Assembly: GCA_011634665.1 (NCBI GenBank)
Contig: WAEK01000014.1
Span: 850,501 to 914,500, forward strand
Direction of reading: 5' to 3'
Source: Mortierella sp. BCC40632
Lineage: Eukaryota; Mortierellomycota; Mortierellomycetes; Mortierellales; Mortierellaceae
DNA length: 64,000 bases
In this document: positions 11,801 through 20,870 of the stretch, piece by piece
How the letters are laid out: each line of letters starts with the position of its first letter
How positions within the stretch are numbered: position 1 is the first letter of the stretch
The notes under the pieces: generated by a model
What the model saw: only the letters and a program-made list of their open reading frames with translations
Databases searched by the model: none
Told to the model about the DNA's origin: nothing
Position numbers and translations under genes: made by a program

Positions 11801-13054
11801 TATTTTTGCGTACCGATCGAGTTTGTTCAAATCCGGTTCAGAAGCAAACCAGGCCGCACCATGCTGCTGAAAGGTCTCCATTAGGGCTTGGTAAGGACGC
11901 AGTAGAACCTTGGCTTCGTCGTGGGCTTCGTCAAGTACCTCAGGAACATCATAGTATGTCAATTTACCGAACAAGTCAGCCAGGACTAGACGCCAAGTCA
12001 CTCGAAAGACGGTATTCGGAAATTCCAACTCGGGCCACCACTCCCACCTATTTGTGTTGGGCAAGGTGAATAGACGGTCGCTGATTAACCGTGGCTGGAG
12101 ATAAACTGTAGATAGCTGACACCGTACGGCTGCGTATTCCCTGTCTTTGAGTAGAAGCCTTGCTGTTTCGAGGATCGGGTTCTTGTAGCCTGGGAGCTGA
12201 CCTTCCTTAGGTTCAAAGAGAGCTCCTGTTCGAGCATCACGGCCAGAAGCAAAAGCAGTTATCAGGAAGGCAGCTCGCTTCATTGCCTCGGCGATAGGCG
12301 TGTCAAGGCCAATCCCGCCGTCGACATCGGCTGTATAGAAGGATCCAGAGGCTTCGATGTTAATGTAAAGTCGCCTAGCTGTCATGATAACCGACGACAC
12401 CGCCAAATGGAGCGCCTCTTCCGGAGAGACCCTGTCGAGCGGTAGCCAGTACCTTTTCCTGTCAATTGAGACCGAAATCCACTTTTTACTAACTCTCAAT
12501 TGAGCGGGACTCGACGAAGATGCATAAGGCGATGTATCTCTCGTGGCTGTGACTTCAATAATGCCTGGCTTAGGCTCATCTTGGGAACGAGTAGCGAAGC
12601 TAGTGGCAGCGTAATATCCTTGTTTATATGTTGACACGAATAATCGCTGGGTAGCCTCTATGACAACCGGATGGCGAGAACGACCCTCCACAATTTCCGA
12701 AAAAATTGCACGGATATACCCATTATTGACTAATCGAATGTCTTGGCGGGTAGTTGTTGAACTAGTATTCTTTCTTTTGAAATTTTGTGATTGCTTAGAC
12801 TTGAGTGAGCGATTCGGAATAATTGCGGGGTTCCCACCATCCGTGTAGTCTCTTTGATTAACGTGACGAACGTTCATTTTCTGACCGTCATCTCCAATTG
12901 ATCTGAGGCCCCGTGCTGTGGAGCGGGGCCTGCTAATCGAATCGACTTCATCATGAGGGATGTTACTCTGTTTAGGGTGCGTTGTCGCGTTCAAGTTGTT
13001 CTCGGAGTCACGATTTGTCTTGGGGAGCTCGCTGTCAAGTCCTGATCCAGACAT
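5871..13054 (-). CDS. Large unrecognised protein; intron interrupted by a DIRS element
   Basis: Model: complement of 11450-13054 and 5871-7160, giving 964 aa. The start ATG is at 13054; upstream codons run into a poly-A/T tract at 13198-13227, so longer starts are unlikely. The first exon ends ...SSDSK at AAG|GTATTT. The second opens after ATCCTAG with SENTPAKQ, in phase 0. Without the DIRS element (7181-11387) this intron would be 82 bp, typical for the window. The N-terminal 120 residues are low-complexity and polar. A folded region follows (about 125-470), and the C-terminal part is helical and Ala/Leu-rich with repeat-like spacing (for example YNQLGHSCFRQKKYDLALLH), suggesting TPR-like helices. 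No signal peptide or membrane span was seen. I do not recognise the family. The gene may be mis-spliced because of the insertion. Confidence 0.75.
7227..7334. repeat. DIRS left inverted terminal repeat (108 bp)
   Basis: The segment from GGGCCAGGACCATATATG to CTGCTCTTCATCTTC is the exact reverse complement, by eye at all 108 positions, of 11267-11374. The element extends about 46 bp further out (to 7181) with left-specific sequence. Confidence 0.9.
7389..7484. repeat. DIRS internal complementary region
   Basis: 7389-7452 is the reverse complement of the element's left end (7181 to about 7244). 7453-7484 is the reverse complement of its right end. Left and right ends are thus abutted at an ATT near 7453-7455. 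This is the template expected for joining termini into a circular intermediate in the DIRS replication model. Confidence 0.9.
7501..8502 (-). pseudogene. DIRS tyrosine recombinase, two reading-frame breaks
   Basis: The ORF opens at 8502 (MRLEGKRRRLMAKGW), overlapping the 3' end of the RT ORF by 17 nt in another frame. An N-terminal core-binding region (about 8502-8155) is followed by a catalytic domain with LLGTCGFLRPSDI and PKARAIGSTAAI. Reading breaks at the G4 run near 8144-8152, consistent with one missing base. It breaks again in a CACACA run near 7609-7614, consistent with two extra bases. Downstream of the second break another frame carries the expected HGNW and FDKFY motifs (the latter with the candidate nucleophilic tyrosine) and stops at 7501-7503. 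The enzyme would join circular cDNA to target DNA. In this copy it is broken unless the indels are sequence errors. Confidence 0.8.
8486..10390 (-). CDS. DIRS reverse transcriptase / RNase H polyprotein
   Basis: One uninterrupted frame. The definite RT part begins near 10330 (GGRLSLFLNEW, then EGYTVPF), overlapping the end of the gag-like ORF in a different frame. The exact start is not set, because 10153 is a GTG inside the domain. RT motifs: VIPKKTGDLRPVLNLRPLN, the active-site YLDD (AYLDDLII) and FGLSLAP. RNase H follows with DVYTDASEMGWG, a KELL glutamate and SDNITTIAYLN. A further C-terminal region with DLFASPDN and CPPW matches the conserved block after RNase H in DIRS elements, where some carry a methyltransferase-like domain. 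Catalytic aspartates are present and there is no internal stop, so this protein is probably intact. Confidence 0.9.
   Translation of the reverse strand, partial: KRQLPTSRKKQQQTPYTKKVGGRLSLFLNEWQTTTDDQEILNIVKEGYTVPFKARPPTSISHPPPHPLSEEETTIVDNEVSALLTKGAIEPASGPGFTSQLFVIPKKTGDLRPVLNLRPLNAFLPTKHFKMETIQHVCSIIKRRDFLTSIDLSDAFLHIPIHPSSRKYLQFLWKGQLYQFKVLPFGLSLAPLVFTKTLRPLLRWARKRGIRISAYLDDLIIAAASRTKSQQATKMVLQKLERLGFLTKESKSSLNPSQTLEHLGFELDTVSMTLKVPGKKIRDVRREAAKLINKNTCTVRQLSSFIGKAIAMTVAVFPARLKIQHLMADKIRALKSEASWESPVHLSQESLKELHWWIMHLKEWNGLSWMTSIPQMDVYTDASEMGWGIVIDNRTFSGTWSARQQSFHINYKELLTVKIALHQPEVEGKVINVVSDNITTIAYLNRFGGTRSMKLMKLATDIWEWCLRTDTRIKTTYVPSAFNPADAPSRRLIGQLEWSIDKQYFKKIDRKWGPHLVDLFASPDNHQLPQYMTWKPSEGAVASDAMQHKWKPWGNAYICPPWNLIPSILQKIRQEGISATIVTPYWPSAVWFPLIKTMTTSRPMAIPRDKVIPAPGNAPDILAKNPTGHYALGG
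10306..11210 (-). pseudogene. DIRS gag-like ORF with one frameshift
   Basis: Starts at 11210 with MSNLNQNETINAIQGQ and a coiled-coil-like N-terminus. Frame is lost at the five-G run 10839-10843 (plus strand). The following frame reads TRPVDMFLHQTWSMEGDN, continues through a helical region and ends in an Asn/Arg/Asp-rich tail (near 10600-10310), stopping at 10306. One missing base in the homopolymer would explain the break. The basic, asparagine-rich tail suggests nucleic-acid binding. No zinc knuckle was seen, as is usual for DIRS gag-like proteins. Confidence 0.75.
11267..11374. repeat. DIRS right inverted terminal repeat (108 bp)
   Basis: Exact reverse complement of 7227-7334. It sits upstream of the gag-like start codon (11210), so it should hold the element's promoter. 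The element extends another 12-13 bp beyond it. Confidence 0.9.
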
Positions 13055-13197
13055 GATGGTTTGCAGGAGCGCTATTTCTTGGAAAATATAAATGAGAGTG
13101 AAGGCGTGCGAGGTGTGTTTGTCGAAAAGCGAGTGCTTCGAGATGGAGGAAAGGTATGGGAAGGAAAGGAGAGACAGGGGTGCGTGAGTGTAAGTAG

Positions 13198-13231
<34 letters not shown>

Positions 13232-15450
13232 CAGCTTTTGATCATGCGCTGGCGCGGCGTGAATGCATTTTCTCCCACACCCTTCCCGCAGACTTGTTTC
13301 TGGTACACAGTCCAAGCATGCACAGCGAGAGGGTTCTTGGTTCTTGTCGACATGAGATGTTCAGCACCAACTAGTTCCTCAAAAAAGAAATCGCCCTATC
13401 CAAAGACCTCAGATGCTGATCTGTGTCATCCATGATATTGTCACTAGCGCTGCGCTAGTGTGCAATTCACCGATCTGGCGGAGTGAAGTTCGTCTGTGAA
13501 AAGGGGCCAAGATCCTGCCTGGAGTGCGATAGCTGCAAAAACTGGCTGACTCCGCCAACCTGGGCGAAGCAAATCTCTCTCCCACGCACCAAAAAAAGTC
13601 ACATTTGAACACTCCCATTTTCCCGCATGTCCCCTTCTCCCGCTGTCGGAGCTTATTTTTTCATGTCAAAAAAAAAAAAAAAAAAAAAAAAGATCGAGCA
13701 AAGAGGTTGACACAGCTTTGTTGCCAGCGGCAGCTTGCTTTTATCTTCTTCGGCAATGGTCGCGTGCGCGTCGCTGTTGAGGTAGCCAACATCAAAGATG
13801 TTGGAAAGATTTCTCTGAGTTGACGGGGGATGGGTCGCTTTTATCCCTGTTTGATGTAACCCTCCCCCTTTGCTTCGATGATCGTAGCAGCAATGATATC
13901 GTCTTAAGGACAACCGAAAGCGATATGTAGGATTCAGGCTCAGCTGTCTGCTGTGTTTTTCTTTCTTGATCTAGCCACTAAGGTCGCAACTTTGGTCGCG
14001 CACATACACTCTACTTGAACTAGCATTTGCTTAGGTAATATCCTTGAGCTGTCATGACAGTAGACTTGACCCTCTTTATCTGCGGGCCATCTCGGAGTCT
14101 CAGAATCCAAACAAAACTCTAGATCGCTGGTCTTAGAGTGGCCCATTCGGTCGGAAAAAGTAGCGAGGATCAGTGAACATTCATGACGGATCACTCAGCC
14201 CTTTTGTCATCATGCATTCACATCATGTGCATAAAAACACGGCTTCTCTCTCTCTTTCTCTCTTTTAGTTTTTTTGTCTTCCCTTATTTTTTCTTTTTCA
14301 CAGTTACTTGTTCTATAGCTCGTCCAGGCTGCATACTGCAGGTGGCTTCACATAGGCTAGGCCTTATCCAATAGATTTTCCAGCCATTGGGTACTGTAGA
14401 CAGTGCCTGTATTCTTTGACTAAGACGTAAAGCTGGGGGATATCGTTCGCAGCACTCGCTAGCGCTCCTACTTGTCACAAAGACAAGTGTGACAGGATAA
14501 AGCAGCCTAGACGCGAATGCAGATGCTTTTTAAACCTTACACACGTTATCGCCATAAATGTCCGGTTGAAAGGATCCCTCGATGACCACAACTTTTCTCA
14601 TAGGACCGTGTGAATCAGATTGACCATGAGTAGAGAGATCAATGGTGCGCGCTTGTGAAAGAAAAGATCTGCAGCTCCCGTTTTTGTATTCATGGCGCTC
14701 GTCTCACCGCACTCTTCCCACGCATTCCTCAATCTCTCACTTCATCCCTTAACACATGCATCATTGCCCATGCATCCTTCTATACCTCACTTAAGAATCA
14801 CACCTCCCTCCTCTAATCCTATTTTTTTTTCTTCAGCCACCGCTCGCTGCTTTATTGTGTATCCATGAACCCACACATGTCCATCGAACCTCCGCTCAAG
14901 TAGTCAGCGATCGCTTTGTTCATACACAAATGGCATCTCGAGACTCTTCCGATGTATGTAAATATTCTACGATATTCCCATTGCATTTAAGAGTAATAAA
15001 AGGCCTGTCTTTACGGAATCCTGAAAGATGAATACCATTACTCCTTCGTGTAGTATTACCAGGGTGTCCACGAAAACAGCTCTAGAGAAATCTCGACAAT
15101 CGAACAATAAATTCAAAAGTATGTAATAGTTAGTGCGGAGCAAACTTAATGCTATACCCGCACAAGTTTATGCGTACTACTAGTTCAAATTGGTAGCTTT
15201 TGCTCTGCTAGGCGTATGAGCCTAAAGCGGACTCTGCTCCTGCTTAGCCTGATTTCTCCGTGGACAACAATGCTGATTCTACGCAGACACTATTTTTACC
15301 CCGAATGTTTCGGCCAAACCCCCAACGAACTTGCTGATAGGTGAGCGGCGTCCACCATAGAGTTTCTAAATTAAGGAGGCGGAATAGCTATTGACCGAGC
15401 TGACACACAACACAACCGCACTGCCTCCTCGATGCTACTAATCGAATTAC
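13055..15450. other. Intergenic, no supported gene
   Basis: Holds A/T tracts at 13198-13227 and 13666-13691 and a short perfect palindrome, CACTAGCG-CTG-CGCTAGTG, at 13442-13460. Several short open frames (for example 13940-14194 minus) have no recognisable domain or splice support. Confidence 0.5.
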
Positions 15451-17115
15451 ATGGTGACTTCCAATCACCCAGTAGCAGTTCTTGCTCCAGCTCCCTTAAA
15501 ACCGGCGCCATCGACCGAACGCATCAAGCCTTCCATCATAGCAACAGCGCCTTTTCCTGCTCACCCTGGATCGTCCAGGAATAGATGTTGACATGGCAAT
15601 TGCTGAGCACGTTGATACTCTCACCACAGAGTCATTTCTCCACTCTTTCCATCATTGCCAACCAGGAGACGGTTCTCAAGCTCTTCGTTAGCGAGGAGGA
15701 CAAAAAAAACAATAAGTGGAGAGCTGGAGGGGGAATTGATAATTCTACCTAGACCCTATTACAAGATGAGGAGAGTTGCCTGTTCTCTACGACTGACCTC
15801 CGGGCGAGTTTAAGTCTGTATTGGACATGGGATGTCTCAAAGCCGTGGAGGATGCTGCAAAATAGTGAACAAGTAGAAAGGGAAACAGCTCGCACCGTTT
15901 GGCAGGCACGGTTGTTAGACCCGATTGGGAAAGGGGATAAGGGGAGCAAGCCGACCAATATGCATCTCTCGATCTCCATGAGAAATGGGAAAGGAAAAGA
16001 ACAAAGTAATACAAAAAGGGCTCGTAAATGAACAATAGCTAGCTGCAGGATCTCGCCCGCGAGGCGAACTAATAGGCGGGCCTGCTCTAGATGGCAAGTA
16101 TTCAAACTAACGGATTGAGAATAAAGAGGGAAAAAAAAGAATTGACTCTCTAAAATGCTGCAGAGGCGTGCCTTTTATATGCTCCCTAAATAGGGCTCAA
16201 AAGGCCGGAAGATCCTCCAAGCGCATTTACTACACTACAATACTAAGGCCAGAACACCCACACTGGTGCCTCTTGTGATCTGCCAGATCAATCATTATGC
16301 TCATTGGTCCATCGGCTCGTGGATATTCTGTTTTACGCGTACGAGTTGAATGGATTCCAGCTCCCTGGTAGAAAATCGGAGAGTTGGTTCAGAGAAAATC
16401 TCTGGTCCATACTCCACCGTGAGTTTTAATGTCATCGGGAAACTCAGCTACGAACCTGGCGAAGTGCACTCTCAGGCCTCTTCTCTTCGAAAAAAACCGA
16501 AACCGAGAGTCCACCCAAATCAAACAGCTAGTTGGACGGAAGGCTGATGGTCTTGCTTACTCCATCGCCCCAGTATACGAGCTGCTTGTGATCGAGGCAG
16601 CAAATGTAGACAACGGTCCACAAGGAATAAAAGCCATGAGTAATTCTCTGAAACTCTCGAGAATGATAAAAGATAAGTGTGATTTCATTTTAGAGAAGAT
16701 TGAGGAGTCGTCCATGGACAAGTCCAAAGTGGGGGATGCTCGAGACCAGCTCACCACTTATGGACTTTGAATCTCTGTGGGGTCATTGCTCCTATGCACT
16801 CTTCGAAAGATACCTCAGGGACGCTTCTGTGAGTTCAAATGTGTGAGTGCATTGGCCTTTCCCGAGATTTGGTACGACGACGGCTCCAACACCGTCACTT
16901 TTTTGACTATGATCTCTACCCTTCTGGCTTTGAGGCGAGAGATACTGAAGTTGGCCAAGACCATCGTGGATTTTACAAGTTTCAAGAGGCTGCCTGTGCC
17001 AATCAATGAAAAAGACCGAGGCTGGCCACTCACTCTTGCCCCATCAACCAACTCGCCCCGGCTCACTCCCTCCATCCGATCTCATTCTGCACCCTTCTCG
17101 TCTTTGCAAATTTAG
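15451..17115 (+). pseudogene. Decayed coding remnant, family not identified
   Basis: Protein-like stretches lie in order on the plus strand. From ATG 15451, about 48 codons (MVTSNHPVAVLAPAPLKPAP...) end in a stop near 15580. 15594-15690 reads MAIAEHVDTLTTESFLHSFH. 16350-16547 reads ...IGKLSYEPGEVHSQASSLR. 16429-16770 includes VGRKADGLAYSI and YELLVIEAANVDNGPQ. After an in-frame TGA at 16768-16770 the same frame continues with LLLCTLRKIPQGRF and FPEIWYDDGSNTVTF to 17115. The conserved-looking composition on both sides of that stop, plus frame changes between blocks, fit a degraded multi-exon gene. I have an impression of a repeated uncharacterised fungal family but cannot name it. An alternative is that some breaks are introns. 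Confidence 0.4.
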
Positions 17116-19037
17116 TGTATTTAATATAATCAACCTGTGGTTAGAAATACAATCTAAAACGAACGTCTTATCACGATAGCTGGATGTCCAACCTTTGAGC
17201 GAGGCCTGACGGAAGGAAGTAAACCGTTCTTTTTGTGTGATCTGAAGGATTGGGGCTATAGCATAGTAGTGACAGATTAAATTGGGAATAATGCAATCCC
17301 AGGTAATCACAATGCACCTCCAAAGGCTGGGAAGAGGCACAGGTGTTTTCTTCGTCCTCTCTTCTTGGAGCATTTGCTCGCTTTTATTGAAGGATCGGAT
17401 GATACTAGCATCCAAAGATTGTTTTAAAGAAGTAGAGCGTGGTAGAAGACAAATGGTGGTAGTATTGGTAGGGTTGATGTCTTCACTGAATGGTTGAATT
17501 TATCCTATGAAGCAAATTGAATTGAATGTCCTACTGCACTTCCCTTTCCGCCTTTCATTTGCAACACCATGGAGAAGCATGCTATCAAACTCCTTGGATT
17601 TTATTGCTCATCATTCAGGCCCTGCCATCCGCAAGACTTTCCGCTCCTACGCTATGTCAAGGAGCTTGACGTGCAGGGCTGTTTTTTTGCGTCTTCTTTT
17701 CACATACTGGCCCCGTTCGTTTCCTTGGATAATGGTGAACCTTATTCCGGTTACTGGGAAGGGGGGCGAATAATCGATTTTTTTGAGGGGCATCCAGGCA
17801 ATCACAGCAATAATCCTCGTGGGTAATCGTAACCGCACGAGATCATTGTAGCTACTCTCTCCCTCTCCCTCTCTCTCAAAAAAAAAAAAAAAAAAAAAAA
17901 AAGAGAGACACCTTTCGTTACAAGAGATACGGATATGAGGAAGTCAAAGTTTATGTCGGATCGAGACTTTAAGAGACTAAGTCAAATGTACACTGGGAAG
18001 GCCACACAGGATGCACCCGCCGAAGCAAGACCAAGGACGACCAAGGAGGACCTTCAGCAAGGGCACGCGAGAATATATCAACACGCAACCTCCTTAGATT
18101 TCTGGGACAAGTAGGAAAATCCTAACTCTCAAGAGCAACCATTTGTTCTAAATCATAGACCCCAATATTGTGGTGTCATTGTCAAAAAAAAAAAAAAAAA
18201 AAAAAAAAAAAAGCCTCTCGTTACAAGAGGAGCCCGTTGAGGTAAAAGTGCATACAAGATGATCCATGACGTCAAACTAAACCAGAATAGCGTTTTCTTT
18301 CCCGCTCAAGCATCTCAGCCCGATGCTCACTTTATGGTGAGAGGAGTATGATGAGGATGCCTCGGATAGCAATCCGCTTCATTCTACCCCTACCTTACTC
18401 TCATGAAAGCAACACTAACTCTATTTCTTGGGTATGTCGACCCTCAGACCCATGCCTACCAAATCCATTTGCGCTGGAAACTAACCACTAAAGAGTGGCA
18501 TTCACCAATACGATCTACTTTTCCATTGTCCAGGAGAATCAAACTATGTAGGTGACATTTGATACCTAAATGGAACTCAAAACATACGAGCTTCTGTTTA
18601 GAAGAGCTGAAAAAACGAATGAAGTTAGTAAATGTTGATGACGACACATCGTCCTTACAAGGAAGTTTCCATTCTATTCTCTTTCACACCTTGTGTCATG
18701 GAGACCTGCCTCTTTCATAGTTCGTGCATCTAGATTTGTATCATTCCCGACACCAGCACTTTCATCCTTGGTATTGAAACTCTCAATATCCAAATTTCCC
18801 ACGAAGGAAATAGCACACACAATGGCGGCCATGACCAGAATACACTCATCCGCTACATATTCTCGAGTCCTAAATACAGCTCCATCACTCAGACGTCTGG
18901 TTTCTTGGTATCTTAGCTAATCAAATCCGCTTTTTGGTAATATCTTGAAATATTGTCCGACCGATCACCATTTCACCCCCCCCCTTCCTTCACCCTCCGT
19001 CATATGTCATAAGGTGCATACCTCGCATATTTGTGGA

Positions 19038-19074
<37 letters not shown>

Positions 19075-19289
19075 AAGTGTTTTAACCCATTTGGATTGAC
19101 CCTATTCACTAAAAAAAGGGGGAAGGGACTTTCATGGGAGAGGGGTGGATGCTATCGATGCGTTATGGAAACGACGAGGATGTGCCGAAAGTGGGCTGCA
19201 TTCCAATGCAGTATTGGTCGTGGGTGGGCTGGTTGTTTTTTCTTCTTCTTTTCCTTTCCCCTTCTCTTTCTTTCTTTCTTTTCCCTTCT
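17116..19289. other. Intergenic with poly-A tracts, no supported gene
   Basis: Contains two long A tracts (near 17878-17902 and 18184-18212), each followed within about 20 bp by TCGTTACAAGAG, and a T31 tract at about 19041-19071. Small open frames are unsupported. Confidence 0.5.
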
Positions 19290-20870
19290 TTACTCGTAAA
19301 GTCCGTAGCCAATGTCGGATCGTGAAGACTGATAGTATTGATTAGAGGATAGTTTTTGGACAAGGCTTGTGTTGCCATCACTCTCCAGTGTCCTAACCAA
19401 CCTCTCAGATTCACTCTGCATCGTCTTTGCGAACCCTCGTCGATCCTTCAAGGCCACAGAGCCATACTTGGCAATGGCTAACCTCTTTGCATTCAACGCC
19501 TCCACGATCCTGTTATTCGCCAAATGTTCCATCACCTCCTCATCAATGGCCGATGCTTCCTTAATACCAATGTAGGCGACAACATCCGGGTTCTTTTTGT
19601 CCTCTGTAACCATACTGCTATCCGTCGTATAGTTGACAGCAACGGTGCCTCTCAGATCCTGACAGGTATCCAGGTTTACAAAGTGTTGGTCACCCTCAAA
19701 GGTGAGCGCATAACCGAGAATCTTTTTCGTGTCCTCGACATCTACCATATCATACTCTGAAAAGTCATCTGCTCCAGGGACTCGTATATCTAGATTGACG
19801 ATCAGCTGGATGAGTCCATTGACTCTCAAGTTTCGGATTGTGATCTGGCCAGGCATCTTGGTCATATCATATCCTGGGATGCTCTTGATGACCGCATCCC
19901 CCAGACCTCGCAGTTCCAAGATAGCAGTAGGGGAGACCATATTGGAGACTCCACGTAGACCCTTGGAGATTACACCTTCGATATCACTTTCGGTCTCGAT
20001 GAAAAAGGGCTCTCCGTCGACTTGCTGAGCAATGGCCGTCATGAGTTTCTCGTCATAGCCATCTCCAATTCCAAAGGTCGAGACCGAAATATCGGTTCTA
20101 TGGAGCCATTTGTTGACGTTAGCCAAGATAGATGATGTCATGGTAACACCATGGTTCACCTGCCCGTCCGAAAATAAGAACACACGATTGAGTTTCTTTT
20201 TCCGTCTACCAGATTCAGAAAGGTTATGTTGCTGCTGTTGCTGTGATTGTTGTTGTTCTTGATCTTGATCTTGTTCCGAGTTTTCCTTGTCAATGCTTCG
20301 TTTCAAGGATTCAACCCCTACCCTGAGACCCTCATTGAGATTGGTCATGCCTTCCGTCCGGATCTTGGAAACCAAGCTCAGCATGAGTTTCTTGTGGGTA
20401 TGGTTACAATCCACAAAGACGGTGTTGACGGTCGTGTTGTAGGTCACCAAACTGAGTGTGTCGTACTGAGAGAGTTGTTGGATGATGGCACTGATAGCTT
20501 GCTTACACCGCTGAATACGGAGTCCACCCATGGACCCAGAGGTATCAAGGACCAAACAAATGTTGAAGGGAGTCTGAGACTCTTCATCTGCGTCGACATC
20601 GGGTCTCTGGCCGACCTTGATTTCAAAAAGCACGGGGAGTTCGGTTTGGAGGCCTCGAAGAACGCTTGGAAGGAGAGGGGTTGCCGTTACTCGGATTCCC
20701 TTGAAGTCAAACTCTGCGAGATAGTTCGACCTAAGTTCTTGAAAGGACTCATCACTATCGTGGCTGCCATTTTGGATAGTGGAAGGTCGTGCGGATGAAG
20801 GGCCAGGGTTAGCTCTGCTACCAGGATTTGGATTAAAGTTCGTTGGAGTCTTTTTGTTGAGGAAGACCAT
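19290..20870 (-). CDS. von Willebrand factor A (VWA) domain protein
   Basis: Single exon, 526 aa. Start chosen at ATG 20870 (MVFLNKKTP); the frame is open further up but only with non-ATG codons. The VWA domain begins near residue 104 with the metal-ion-dependent adhesion site DTSGS (109-113). The MIDAS threonine lies in EGMTNLNEG and the third aspartate in LFSDGQVNHG, so metal binding should be intact. An acidic/glutamine-rich insertion (DQDQEQQQSQQQQQ) splits the domain. A beta-rich region follows (ILELRGLGDAVI and onward), ending in a helical tail. There is no signal peptide or membrane helix, so it is probably intracellular. VWA proteins of this type act as scaffolds for protein complexes; the specific partner is unknown. 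The Gln repeat is encoded by CAA/CAG-rich sequence and may vary in length. Confidence 0.85.
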   Translation of the reverse strand: MVFLNKKTPTNFNPNPGSRANPGPSSARPSTIQNGSHDSDESFQELRSNYLAEFDFKGIRVTATPLLPSVLRGLQTELPVLFEIKVGQRPDVDADEESQTPFNICLVLDTSGSMGGLRIQRCKQAISAIIQQLSQYDTLSLVTYNTTVNTVFVDCNHTHKKLMLSLVSKIRTEGMTNLNEGLRVGVESLKRSIDKENSEQDQDQEQQQSQQQQQHNLSESGRRKKKLNRVFLFSDGQVNHGVTMTSSILANVNKWLHRTDISVSTFGIGDGYDEKLMTAIAQQVDGEPFFIETESDIEGVISKGLRGVSNMVSPTAILELRGLGDAVIKSIPGYDMTKMPGQITIRNLRVNGLIQLIVNLDIRVPGADDFSEYDMVDVEDTKKILGYALTFEGDQHFVNLDTCQDLRGTVAVNYTTDSSMVTEDKKNPDVVAYIGIKEASAIDEEVMEHLANNRIVEALNAKRLAIAKYGSVALKDRRGFAKTMQSESERLVRTLESDGNTSLVQKLSSNQYYQSSRSDIGYGLYE

